Source: Bacteroidales bacterium (GTDB taxonomy: Bacteria; Bacteroidota; Bacteroidia; Bacteroidales; Prolixibacteraceae). Taken from it: a stretch of 64,000 nt of DNA. The notes below the pieces were generated by a model, which did no database searches, was not told where the DNA came from, and worked only from the letters and a program-made list of their open reading frames with translations. Positions 53,353 through 64,000 of the stretch are shown here, in pieces. The translations under genes were made by a program, and so were the position numbers. The stretch is taken from NCBI GenBank assembly GCA_012729335.1, contig JAAYDJ010000032.1, forward strand, positions 33,616 to 97,615, written 5' to 3'. How positions within the stretch are numbered: position 1 is the first letter of the stretch; each line of letters opens with the position of its first letter.

Positions 53353-53793
53353 TCAGCTCTTTTCCTGTGCCAGCTGCTTCTTCAAAATACGGTTGTAGAA
53401 GTAGTCCAGTTCTACATAGATCTCATCGCGAATCTCGCGGCAGAGCTCCCTGATCCTGTCGGGATTCTTAGACTCCTTGAAAGGGTTGTTGAACCCCAGG
53501 TGCATTTTCCGTTTGGCTTTGACCTTCGGAAGATGCAGATCCTCTGGTGTGCCGTCACCTACCGTGATCAAAAAGTCAAATTCCATGTCGGCGTACTTGT
53601 CGAATTTCTCGGGCTTATTCTCTTCGATCCTGATGCCGATTTCAGCCATGACCTCAATGGCTATGGGCTCTATATGAGTAACAGGCATAAGTCCCGCTGA
53701 ATAAATTTCCAAACTATTGTCCATTTTACGCAGAATGGATTCGGCGATCTGTGAGCGGCAGGAATTGCTGTGGCTCAGAAAGAGAATTTTCAT
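53353..53793 (-). CDS. LMW-phosphatase/ArsC-fold protein lacking the catalytic Cys
   Basis: The 146-residue protein has the low-molecular-weight tyrosine phosphatase / ArsC fold. The P-loop, usually CxGNxCRS, reads SHSNSCRS (residues 7-14): the nucleophilic Cys is Ser7 (codon AGC), while the later Cys12 and Arg13 remain. The two redox Cys of thioredoxin-linked arsenate reductases are also missing: the region reads ITVGDGTPEDLHLP. It has KMHLGFNNP, as in ArsC-type proteins. It is probably not an active phosphatase or arsenate reductase, perhaps a binding protein. No ars genes are near. Confidence 0.8.
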   Translation of the reverse strand: MKILFLSHSNSCRSQIAESILRKMDNSLEIYSAGLMPVTHIEPIAIEVMAEIGIRIEENKPEKFDKYADMEFDFLITVGDGTPEDLHLPKVKAKRKMHLGFNNPFKESKNPDRIRELCREIRDEIYVELDYFYNRILKKQLAQEKS

Positions 53794-53910
53794 AGCCAGG
53801 TTTTAGTTGAATAAGGCTCAAAAATTACAAAAAATGGTTTACTCCGGAAAGCGTTTTATAAAAAAATCATTTTAAAAGTGTTGTACAAGTCAGATAAGGC
53901 CTTTTTTACG

Positions 53911-53918
53911 TATTTTTG
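53911..53918 (+). promoter_or_regulatory. -7 promoter box for the DUF349-pyrG-yidC unit
   Basis: TATTTTTG is an exact TAnnTTTG match, giving a start near 53925 and a 59-base leader to the ATG at 53984. Confidence 0.45.
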
Positions 53919-53983
53919 CGGAATAATCAATTTTGGTGCAATCTAGGCAATCACGAGGAATTGCCGGTAAAACAAAACAGTAC

Positions 53984-58032
<4,049 letters not shown>

Positions 58033-58043
58033 CATGATCTTTT

Positions 58044-59972
58044 ATGGATAAAAATTCAATTATCGGGATCATTTTGATCTTTTTGGTCCTGGTCGTCTTT
58101 TCCATCATCAACCAGCCGTCGAAGGAGCAGATAGAGCGGATGAAGCAGCGGCAGGATTCCATTCAGAAAGTGGAAGCTGCCCGGCAATTGGAGGCGGCAA
58201 CGCAGCAGGAGCTGCTTCCGGCCAGCGAGGAGCTGATCGCCGACTCGCTCCGGGCTGAGGAAGCCTTCCGGCAGCAGGTCGATCAGCTGGGGGCCTTTGG
58301 CACCCTGGCCACAGGCGAAGAACAACTTACCACCCTCGAGAATAACCTGGTGAAAGTTACCCTTTCCAACAAAGGGGGACGTATTGTGTCGGTGGAACTC
58401 AAGGACTATATGACCCACGACGGAAAACCCCTCATCCTTTTTGAAGGGGAGAATACCCGGTTTGCTTTTAATTTCTTCTCCCAGAACCGGAATATCCAAA
58501 CCGACCAGCTCTATTACACCACCACCTCGCCGGCCGTGGTGGCCATATCGGGACCAGAGGTGCGCACCGGCGACAAGGGGGATGAGAAATACAATGCCCA
58601 GAATCCGGGGAAAAGCGACTCGGTGGTTTTTCGCCTGGAAGTACAGCCCGGCGTCTGGATGGAACAGGCCTATTCGCTGCGCTACAACACCTACATGGTA
58701 GGTTTCAACGTCAGGATGCAAGGCATGGAGCGGCTGGTGGCCGCCAACCAGCCCTATCTCAACTTCCTTTGGGCCTTCGACGTGCCCCGGCAGGAGAGAA
58801 AATCACAGTACGGCGAAGACCGCTATACCAACATCTACTACAAGTTCTACGAAGATGAGGTCGACAAGCTGAATGCCAACAAGTCGGACGAGGAGAACCT
58901 GACCACCCGCACCAAATGGATCGGCCTCAAACAGCTCTTCTTCACCTCGACACTCATTGCCGGGGAATCCTTTCCCGTGGCCCAGGTGCGCAGTACCCGG
59001 ATGCAGGAGGACGAAAAATACCTGGCCAACTTCGAAACGGCCATCTCCCTGCCCTGGGAAGGAAAACCCTCGGAAGAGTACGGGATGAGCTTTTATTTCG
59101 GGCCCAACCATTTCCATACCCTCCGCCAGTACAAACTGGACCTGGAAAGCCAGGTCAACCTGGGCTATTCTATCGTCAGGCCCTTCAACCGTTATCTGAT
59201 CATTCCGGTGTTCAATTTCCTGCGGAATTACATCGGCAACATGGGAATCGTCATCCTCTTGCTTACCATTTTCATCAAGTTGATTCTGTTCCCCTTTACC
59301 TACAAATCCTATCTCTCACAGGCCAAGATGCGGGTGCTGAAACCCGAGATGGACGAGATCAACGAGAAGTTTCCGGCCGACAAGGCGATGGAGAAACAAC
59401 AGGCCATCATGGCGCTCTACAAAAAGGCGGGTGTCAATCCCATGGGCGGTTGCCTGCCCATGCTGCTGCAGATGCCCATCCTCATCGCCATGTTCTTTTT
59501 CTTCCCCACCTCCATTGAGCTGAGGCAGCAGGGCTTCCTCTGGGCCGACGACCTGTCGACCTACGACTCCATCCTGAACCTGCCTTTCTCCATCCCGTTT
59601 TACGGCGACCATGTGAGCTTCTGGTGCCTGCTGATGACCATCACCACCATTATCTCAACGCGCCTCAACTCACAGGCTACCGCCGGAAATACCATGCCGG
59701 GCATGAAAACCATGATGTACATGATGCCCGTGATGTTTCTCTTTATCCTGAACAGCTATTCGTCGGGACTGAGTTACTATTATTTTCTGGCCAATGTGAT
59801 CACCATTGGGCAGACCTACGTGGTGCGCGGAATGGTCGACGAGGAGAAGATCAGGGCACAGATCCAGCTGAACAAGAAAAAAACCACGGTATCCAAGTCG
59901 AAATTCCAGCAGCGCTTGGAGGCGATGGCCAAGGAACGCGGAGTCCAGCTCAACCAGCCCAAAAAGAAGTAG
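58044..59972 (+). CDS. yidC: Membrane protein insertase YidC
   Basis: The 642-residue insertase helps membrane proteins fold, alone or with SecYEG. TM1 lies at about 5-22 (IIGIILIFLVLVVFSII). A large periplasmic domain follows (about 70-370), then the conserved 60K core (about 385-600) with GNMGIVILLLTIFIKLILFP, PLKPEM-like KPEMDEI, and the loop with GCLPMLLQMPILIAMF. The C-terminus is basic (KFQQRLEAMAKERG). The order pyrG-yidC is common in Bacteroidota. No oxaA-like second copy is seen. Confidence 0.97.
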   Translation: MDKNSIIGIILIFLVLVVFSIINQPSKEQIERMKQRQDSIQKVEAARQLEAATQQELLPASEELIADSLRAEEAFRQQVDQLGAFGTLATGEEQLTTLENNLVKVTLSNKGGRIVSVELKDYMTHDGKPLILFEGENTRFAFNFFSQNRNIQTDQLYYTTTSPAVVAISGPEVRTGDKGDEKYNAQNPGKSDSVVFRLEVQPGVWMEQAYSLRYNTYMVGFNVRMQGMERLVAANQPYLNFLWAFDVPRQERKSQYGEDRYTNIYYKFYEDEVDKLNANKSDEENLTTRTKWIGLKQLFFTSTLIAGESFPVAQVRSTRMQEDEKYLANFETAISLPWEGKPSEEYGMSFYFGPNHFHTLRQYKLDLESQVNLGYSIVRPFNRYLIIPVFNFLRNYIGNMGIVILLLTIFIKLILFPFTYKSYLSQAKMRVLKPEMDEINEKFPADKAMEKQQAIMALYKKAGVNPMGGCLPMLLQMPILIAMFFFFPTSIELRQQGFLWADDLSTYDSILNLPFSIPFYGDHVSFWCLLMTITTIISTRLNSQATAGNTMPGMKTMMYMMPVMFLFILNSYSSGLSYYYFLANVITIGQTYVVRGMVDEEKIRAQIQLNKKKTTVSKSKFQQRLEAMAKERGVQLNQPKKK

Positions 59973-60094
59973 GCCACCGTAAGGGAAGTGCCACCGCATG
60001 GATCTCCGGCGCCGGGTAAAAAATTGCCGGGACCGTCCATTAAACTTCCGGCAGGAATCAAAGTCAAAAGGGAAACTTTTAATTTAGGTCAGAG

Positions 60095-60583
60095 ATGAAA
60101 AAAATCGGATTATTCTTTTTAGGTTTTGCGCTGGCCATTACGACCAGTTGCGGACAGGGAGGCAAGAGCCAGAGTACCGCACAGGCGGAGCAGGCGCCGG
60201 CGATGCAGGATCCACAACGGCCGGGCGGACCGGGCGGACCGGGTGGCAGGATGCAGTTCAATCCCGAAGACATGGCCAAACGGCAGACCGAACAGATCGG
60301 TGAATACGTGAAGTATACCGGCGACCAGGAAGCCAAGGTCAATGAGATCAACCTGAAGTATGCCAAAAAGATGCAGGAAATGCGCGGGGAACCGGGAAGT
60401 TTCCGCGATATGAGCGATGCCCAGCGGCAGGAGTTCCGCAAGAAAATGGACGAAGTAAACGCCCAGAAGGACGAAGAACTCAAAGGCCTCTTCACCGCCG
60501 ACCAGTACAAACAGTACGAAGTCTTCAAGGAAGAGATGGCCAAAATGCGGCGTGAGCGGATGATGCAGGGAGGAAGGCCCTGA
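60095..60583 (+). CDS. Small lipoprotein, Spy/DUF4890-like helical
   Basis: The 162-residue protein has a lipoprotein signal (ITTSC, Cys near 19), then a Gly/Pro-rich low-complexity stretch (about 34-52: PQRPGGPGGPGGRMQF). The rest is helical and charged with a C-terminal MAKMRRERMMQ segment, resembling the Spy/CpxP-like or DUF4890 envelope proteins seen in Bacteroidota (NPEDMAKRQTEQIGEYV). A role in envelope stress or chaperoning is a guess. A perfect 16-bp hairpin lies just after the stop. Confidence 0.75.
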   Translation: MKKIGLFFLGFALAITTSCGQGGKSQSTAQAEQAPAMQDPQRPGGPGGPGGRMQFNPEDMAKRQTEQIGEYVKYTGDQEAKVNEINLKYAKKMQEMRGEPGSFRDMSDAQRQEFRKKMDEVNAQKDEELKGLFTADQYKQYEVFKEEMAKMRRERMMQGGRP

Positions 60584-60609
60584 TCTGGCTGCCCTTACCT
60601 GAATCAAAA

Positions 60610-60645
60610 CAGAAGGCCGCCGGCAATCATGCCGGCGGCCTTCTG
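60610..60645. terminator. Bidirectional hairpin between the lipoprotein and ribH genes
   Basis: A perfect 16-bp stem (60610-60625 with 60630-60645, core GGCCGCCGGC) with an ATCA loop lies between convergent genes. The minus strand continues with GTTTTG; the plus strand has no T run. Confidence 0.7.
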
Positions 60646-60676
60646 CGTTGAAAAGGTCCGCTGCCGTGCGGTTTCC

Positions 60677-61159
60677 TCAGAGGTTGTTTTTCAGGGCCAC
60701 CATCTTGATGGCCGTGAGCGCGGCTTCGGTTCCTTTGTTGCCCAGGCGGCCCCCGGCACGGTCCAGGGCCTGCTGCTGGTCATCCGTGGTGAGTACCCCG
60801 AAGACAAAGGGCAGGTTGAACTTCAGGTTAAGGTCCATGGTCCCCTGCGTAACCCCCTGACAGATAAAGTCAAAGTGGCGGGTTTCACCCTGGATGACAC
60901 ATCCCAGCAGGATGACGGCGTCAAAACGCCCCGTGGAAGCCAGCAGTTGCCCCGCCAGGGGAAGTTCGAAGCTCCCGGGAACACGCAGGATCTCAATGTC
61001 CTCCTCGCCGGCACCGCAACTTTTCAGGGTCTCCACGGCTCCTCCCAGAAGGGCCTCCGTGATCTCGGGGTTCCATTCGGCAACGGCAATGCCGAACCGC
61101 ATTCCCCCGGCTGAGGGAACTTCGCTGCCGCGGTTTTCAGAAAGATTGACTGTGGCCAT
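60677..61159 (-). CDS. ribH: 6,7-dimethyl-8-ribityllumazine synthase
   Basis: The 160-residue enzyme makes the riboflavin precursor lumazine. Visible: FGIAVAEWNPEIT near the start, RVPGSFELPLAG, VILLGCVIQGETRHFDFI with the catalytic His in TRHFD, and GVLTTDDQQQALDRAG. It is preceded on the same strand by the TPR gene, separated by a terminator, so it probably has its own promoter. Length is typical. Confidence 0.97.
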   Translation of the reverse strand: MATVNLSENRGSEVPSAGGMRFGIAVAEWNPEITEALLGGAVETLKSCGAGEEDIEILRVPGSFELPLAGQLLASTGRFDAVILLGCVIQGETRHFDFICQGVTQGTMDLNLKFNLPFVFGVLTTDDQQQALDRAGGRLGNKGTEAALTAIKMVALKNNL

Positions 61160-61164
61160 AGGAT

Positions 61165-61191
61165 AAAAAAAAACCTCCCCCGGAGGGGAGG
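61165..61191 (-). terminator. Terminator between the TPR gene and ribH
   Basis: CCTCCCC (61174-61180) pairs with GGGGAGG (61185-61191); on the minus strand a T9 tract (61165-61173) follows. The ribH ATG is only about 6 bases past the tract, so it also may control ribH. Confidence 0.8.
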
Positions 61192-61216
61192 AAGAAATAT
61201 TATGAACAGGTATAGT

Positions 61217-61900
61217 TTACTTCCCGGCGGAGGCGCGGGCGATATACTTGTCGATCATCCGTCCTTCGTTGGTGTTGGCAAAGTTGTTCTTGATCTTTTC
61301 ATAGTGCACCAACGCCTTGGCGGGCTCATCCATGCTTTCGAGCAGCGTGCCGGCCTTCATCAGGTAGATGGGGGTGGTCAGCTCGTTTTCACTCATGGCG
61401 GCGGCCTTCTCATACTGCTTCAACGCCTTCTCCCTTTCGCCCAGCTCAAGATAGGCATCCCCCATGGCACCCTGTGCGGTGGGCCCCAGCAAAAGATCCC
61501 TGGTCTTGAATTTGCCGAGGTAATCCAGCGCATCCTGGAACTGCCCCAGATGCAGATAGGACAAACCGGCGTAGTAACGGGCCAGTTTCGCCTGTTTGGT
61601 GATCCCGTAATCATCGATGATGTCGAGGAATCCCAGATAGTTGCCGTCACCGTTAAGGGCAAGGTTGAACGAATCCTTTTCGAAATACTGCTCTGCCATG
61701 AACATCTGCGACTGGGCCTCCTTTTCGCGGGGACCGACATATAACCGGGTAATCCCCAGATAGCCTACCACCACCAGCACAATGGCGCCGATGACGTAGA
61801 AAATCGTGTTCTGGTGGTCCTCAATGAACTGTTCCGTTTTGGTCAGTGCGCTTTCAATATCCTGCAGATTGTCATGCTGCTGCGTTTTCTTGCTTGCCAT
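61217..61900 (-). CDS. Membrane-anchored tetratricopeptide repeat protein
   Basis: From the ATG at 61900 (MASKKTQQHDN) the protein has 227 residues. A longer ORF to 61969 is rejected because a perfect -7 box lies at 61926-61933. One transmembrane helix at about 32-51 (TIFYVIGAIVLVVVGYLGI) is followed by a periplasmic TPR domain (about 85-220) with AKLARYYAGLSYLHLGQFQDAL and a GDAYLELGEREKAL repeat. The topology resembles YfgM-like proteins that sit near the Sec translocon. It is divergent from recF, as is typical for Bacteroidota. Confidence 0.85.
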   Translation of the reverse strand: MASKKTQQHDNLQDIESALTKTEQFIEDHQNTIFYVIGAIVLVVVGYLGITRLYVGPREKEAQSQMFMAEQYFEKDSFNLALNGDGNYLGFLDIIDDYGITKQAKLARYYAGLSYLHLGQFQDALDYLGKFKTRDLLLGPTAQGAMGDAYLELGEREKALKQYEKAAAMSENELTTPIYLMKAGTLLESMDEPAKALVHYEKIKNNFANTNEGRMIDKYIARASAGK

Positions 61901-61925
61901 TTCTTTATGTTTCAAAATTGTGCCG

Positions 61926-61933
61926 CAAAAATA
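61926..61933 (-). promoter_or_regulatory. -7 promoter box for the TPR gene
   Basis: On the minus strand this reads TATTTTTG, an exact match, with a start near 61919. The region to recF (61934-62179, about 245 bases) shows no other gene. Confidence 0.5.
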
Positions 61934-62179
61934 GTATTTTTTACAAATCCTTCCGGAAGGAATCCGCACTATTTTGACGATTAATCCACATCGGGCCGTT
62001 AATATCTCTTCGGAATCATCCGCTGGCCCCTTTTAACCCGGCCAACGCTTCCGCGTGCCAACCCTTCGCCCCCCGGAAAATCAGGAAGCAGGCTGGCGGC
62101 TCACACTGAACGCTTACGCAGTATGTTCTGTATGATCCTGTAAAACGGAGGCTCCCCCCCGAATCTCCCGATTTTCCAT

Positions 62180-62187
62180 TAAATTTG
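62180..62187 (+). promoter_or_regulatory. -7 promoter box for recF
   Basis: TAAATTTG is an exact TAnnTTTG match, giving a start near 62194, 14 bases before the recF ATG. Confidence 0.5.
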
Positions 62188-62207
62188 CAGGATTAACGGA
62201 GCAGACG

Positions 62208-63464
62208 ATGCATTTGAGGACACTATCGGTGGTTCATTTCAAGAACATCAGGGAGGCGGCAGTCGATTTCTCTCCCCGTCTGAATGCTTTCATCGGCAAC
62301 AACGGGGCGGGGAAAACCAATTTCCTCGATGCCCTTTATGCCCTCTCTTTTTCGAAGAGTTTTTTCAACCCTTCCGACCAGATGAGCGTGACCCACGGGG
62401 AAAGCTGGTTTATGCTCCAGGGCAGGTATGAGGGGGAGAGCGGAGAGGAGCAGGTGGTGTATGCCTACCGGAACGGGGAGAAGAAGCAGCTCCGGCGCAA
62501 TGGCAAGGCCTACCGGAAGCTGGCCGACCATATCGGCCGGTTTCCGCTGGTGATGGTGTCGCCCTCCGACGCCAGCCTCATCCTGGGCGGCAGCGAAGAA
62601 CGCCGTAAATTCATCGACGGGGTGATCTCACAGTACAACCCGGCCTACCTCGACGACCTTTTGCGCTACAACCGGGTGCTCCTTCAGCGGAATACCCTGC
62701 TCAAACAGATGGCCCCGGTCGGCCACCCCGGCCATGGCAATTCCCCCAATGGCAATTCCCCCAATGGCAGTCCAGACCATGGCAGCTCTGCCCATGGCCC
62801 CTCCGGAAGCGGCAGTTCCGGCCACAGCCCTGCAGACCATAGCCATTCCGGCCAGGTTGCTTCCGCCCATGGCAGTTCCGCCTACGGTTTGCTCGATGTC
62901 TACGACGGGGAGCTTGTAAGGGCAGGGGAGTCCCTTTACCGCCTCCGGAAGGAATTCATCAGGGAACTCAAACCGGTTTTTCAGAGTTTTTACACCACCA
63001 TCTCCGGAGGCCATGAAGAGGTGGGCCTCCACTACCATTCCGACCTGAACAGCCACGATTTTGAACAGCTGCTGAAGGAGACCCTGCCGGCCGACAGGGC
63101 GGCGCAGTTCACCACTGCGGGGATCCACAAGGATGACCTGCGGCTTACCCTGGACGGCCATTCCCTCAAAAAGACAGGTTCACAGGGACAGCAGAAAACC
63201 TATCTTGTGGCACTGAAACTGGCCCAGTTCGAATTCATCAGGCAAACCGCGGGGATCACCCCCATCCTGCTCCTCGACGATATTTTCGATAAACTCGACA
63301 GCGGCCGCGTAGAACAGATCGTCAGAATGGTGGCCGGCGACCGCTTCGGTCAAATCGTCATCACCGACACCAACCGCGACCACCTCGACACCATTCTGCA
63401 AAAGGTAACCCCCGATTACCGGATTTTCATGGTCGACCAGGGCAAAGTGGAGGTCCTCAGATGA
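62208..63464 (+). CDS. recF: DNA repair ATPase RecF with a pentapeptide-repeat insertion
   Basis: The 418-residue SMC-like ATPase loads RecA at gaps with RecO and RecR. Walker A is FIGNNGAGKTN (near 30-38), the signature is KKTGSQGQQKT and Walker B LLLDDIFDKLD. Other RecF marks are the RKFIDG and NRVLLQRN segments. Unusually, residues 176-225 hold a low-complexity His/Ser/Gly insertion of pentapeptide repeats (HGSSA type) between LLKQMAPV and LLDVYDGEL, a place where relatives have a short linker. The reading frame and flanking core are intact. The stop overlaps the next ATG (ATGA). Confidence 0.95.
   Translation: MHLRTLSVVHFKNIREAAVDFSPRLNAFIGNNGAGKTNFLDALYALSFSKSFFNPSDQMSVTHGESWFMLQGRYEGESGEEQVVYAYRNGEKKQLRRNGKAYRKLADHIGRFPLVMVSPSDASLILGGSEERRKFIDGVISQYNPAYLDDLLRYNRVLLQRNTLLKQMAPVGHPGHGNSPNGNSPNGSPDHGSSAHGPSGSGSSGHSPADHSHSGQVASAHGSSAYGLLDVYDGELVRAGESLYRLRKEFIRELKPVFQSFYTTISGGHEEVGLHYHSDLNSHDFEQLLKETLPADRAAQFTTAGIHKDDLRLTLDGHSLKKTGSQGQQKTYLVALKLAQFEFIRQTAGITPILLLDDIFDKLDSGRVEQIVRMVAGDRFGQIVITDTNRDHLDTILQKVTPDYRIFMVDQGKVEVLR
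62733..62882. repeat. 15-bp in-frame minisatellite inside recF
   Basis: Ten 15-bp units (62733-62882) encode pentapeptides such as HGNSP, NGNSP, HGSSA and HSHSG; an eleventh, VGHPG, may precede at 62718. Units 1 and 2 are nearly identical; later ones diverge. Confidence 0.9.
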
Positions 63465-63748
63465 GACGCAGCGCTACCATGAAACTGGGTGACCTCCTGG
63501 GCGATTTTCTTCGGAATTCTCCCCTCGAACCCCGCCTGAAAGAGGTGGCCGTTATGGAACACTGGCACGAACTGATGGGCGCCATGGACCGCTATGTGCG
63601 GAAAATCTCAGTCGACAAAGGGGTGCTCTACGTGGAAATCACCTCCCCGGTGGTCAGATCGGAACTCTTCATGAACCGGGAGGAATTGCTGCGTCGCCTC
63701 AACGAAAGGGCAGGGGAGCAGATCATTTATAAGATTGTTTTTAAATGA
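63461..63748 (+). CDS. DUF721 family protein (DciA-like)
   Basis: The 95-residue protein matches DUF721, the family that includes the helicase loader DciA: it opens with RRSATMKLGDLLGDFL and ends with VRSELFMNREELLRRLNER. Its ATG overlaps the recF stop by 4 bases (ATGA), so it is translationally coupled, a typical Bacteroidota pairing. Its C-terminal codons and stop lie in one arm of an 18-bp perfect inverted repeat (63722-63765). A role in DNA replication or repair is inferred from family and neighbour. Confidence 0.9.
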   Translation: MRRSATMKLGDLLGDFLRNSPLEPRLKEVAVMEHWHELMGAMDRYVRKISVDKGVLYVEITSPVVRSELFMNREELLRRLNERAGEQIIYKIVFK

Positions 63749-63765
63749 ACAATCTTATAAATGAT
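63722..63765. terminator. 18-bp perfect inverted repeat over the DUF721 stop
   Basis: ATCATTTATAAGATTGTT (63722-63739) pairs perfectly with 63748-63765 over an 8-base loop, and the stop codon (63746-63748) falls in the loop. It is AT-rich with no T tract, so it may be a terminator or an mRNA-end stabiliser. Confidence 0.5.
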
Positions 63766-63767
63766 TG

Positions 63768-63831
63768 AAGATTAGAAGATCAGAAGGTCAGGGTGTCGGA
63801 ATATCAGAATGCAGGAGTATCAGAGTGACAA
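63768..63831. repeat. Octamer-period array
   Basis: Eight units of 8 bp share a loose AAgatCAG consensus: AAGATTAG, AAGATCAG, AAGGTCAG, GGTGTCGG, AATATCAG, AATGCAGG, AGTATCAG, AGTGACAA. It starts two bases after the inverted repeat. Confidence 0.65.
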
Positions 63832-63858
63832 AATAGGCTTCACCTGGCCGGGGCGCTG

Positions 63859-64000
63859 TGCAGGACTCTGGTCGCTGACCGTGCATACCATGGCACAATG
63901 CAGGACCTTTGTTATGGACCTTGGATGCCATTTCCCAGTGCAGGACTCTGGTCTCTGACCTCCCTTACCGGACTACATTGCAGGACTCTGGTCACTGACC
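63859..64000. repeat. 40-bp-period direct repeat array at the window end
   Basis: A 22-bp repeat (TGCAGGACTCTGGTCNCTGACC) begins at 63859, 63899, 63939 and 63979, exactly 40 bp apart; the second copy is degenerate. The intervening 18 bp vary. Each good copy ends in GGTC-N3-GACC. The array is cut by the window end and may continue. No gene is seen in 63749-64000. Confidence 0.85.

Noticed and set aside
53353..53793. Arsenic resistance gene arsC
   Set aside because: The catalytic and redox cysteines are absent and no ars operon genes are nearby.
63859..64000. CRISPR array
   Set aside because: Repeat is 22 bp and spacers 18 bp, one repeat is strongly degenerate, and no cas genes are in the window. 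Kept only as a periodic repeat.

Overview
The window looks like chromosomal DNA of a member of the Bacteroidota, most likely order Bacteroidales in the broad sense (Marinilabiliales/Lentimicrobium-like lineages are possible; the sequence does not settle it). Four things point there: a SusC/SusD pair with accessory glycan-binding and hydrolase genes, a type IX secretion C-terminal signal on one hydrolase, phylum-typical families (BT_3928-like DoxX protein, DUF1599, DUF4199, DUF6132, DUF349), and many gene starts preceded by the Bacteroidota -7 promoter box TAnnTTTG with little or no Shine-Dalgarno sequence. No phage, transposase, CRISPR-cas or rRNA gene was seen.

Layout. 81-13608: a polysaccharide utilisation locus on the minus strand (SusC, SusD, two-LamG surface lipoprotein, then two GH144-type glucanases) divergent from a membrane-anchored propeller/LuxR-type regulator. 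The hydrolase family suggests beta-1,2-glucan as substrate. 13712-19299: a candidate small RNA, argS, a Gfo/Idh/MocA oxidoreductase with a DoxX partner, and a DUF1015 gene. 19569-25547: serA, serC, gcvT (serine/glycine/one-carbon metabolism) and clpB. 25548-30957: a repeat-rich spacer, a LytTR response regulator and its propeller histidine kinase, and prmA. 31002-31193: a strongly folded non-coding element, possibly 6S-like. 31222-35508: tpiA, BT_3928-like DoxX and DUF1599, divergent from folP-cdaA. 35583-41723: an ABC exporter, a nitronate-monooxygenase-like enzyme, and an envelope group (membrane protein, GT2 glycosyltransferase with a repeat tail, DUF4199). 42016-42181: tRNA-Thr and tRNA-Tyr. 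42310-53793: a tiny Lys-rich protein, DUF1846, amidohydrolase, M16 and M28 peptidases, DUF6132, thioredoxin, a cytidylate-kinase-like protein, aminopeptidase P, and an ArsC/LMW-phosphatase-fold protein lacking its catalytic cysteine. 53984-59972: DUF349 protein, pyrG, yidC. 60095-63748: small lipoprotein, ribH, TPR membrane protein, recF and a DUF721 protein.

The most unusual feature is the density of short tandem repeats of many different periods, both between genes (7, 8, 21-22, 31 and 40 bp) and in frame inside genes (15 bp in recF, 21 bp in the glycosyltransferase, 54 bp in the DUF349 gene). The other main leads are the folded RNA between tpiA and prmA, a direct-repeat operator candidate in the glucan locus, the Cys-to-Ser pseudo-phosphatase, and a serA of the Lys-for-His type. 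Positions 1-80 and the short gaps not listed hold nothing I can name.
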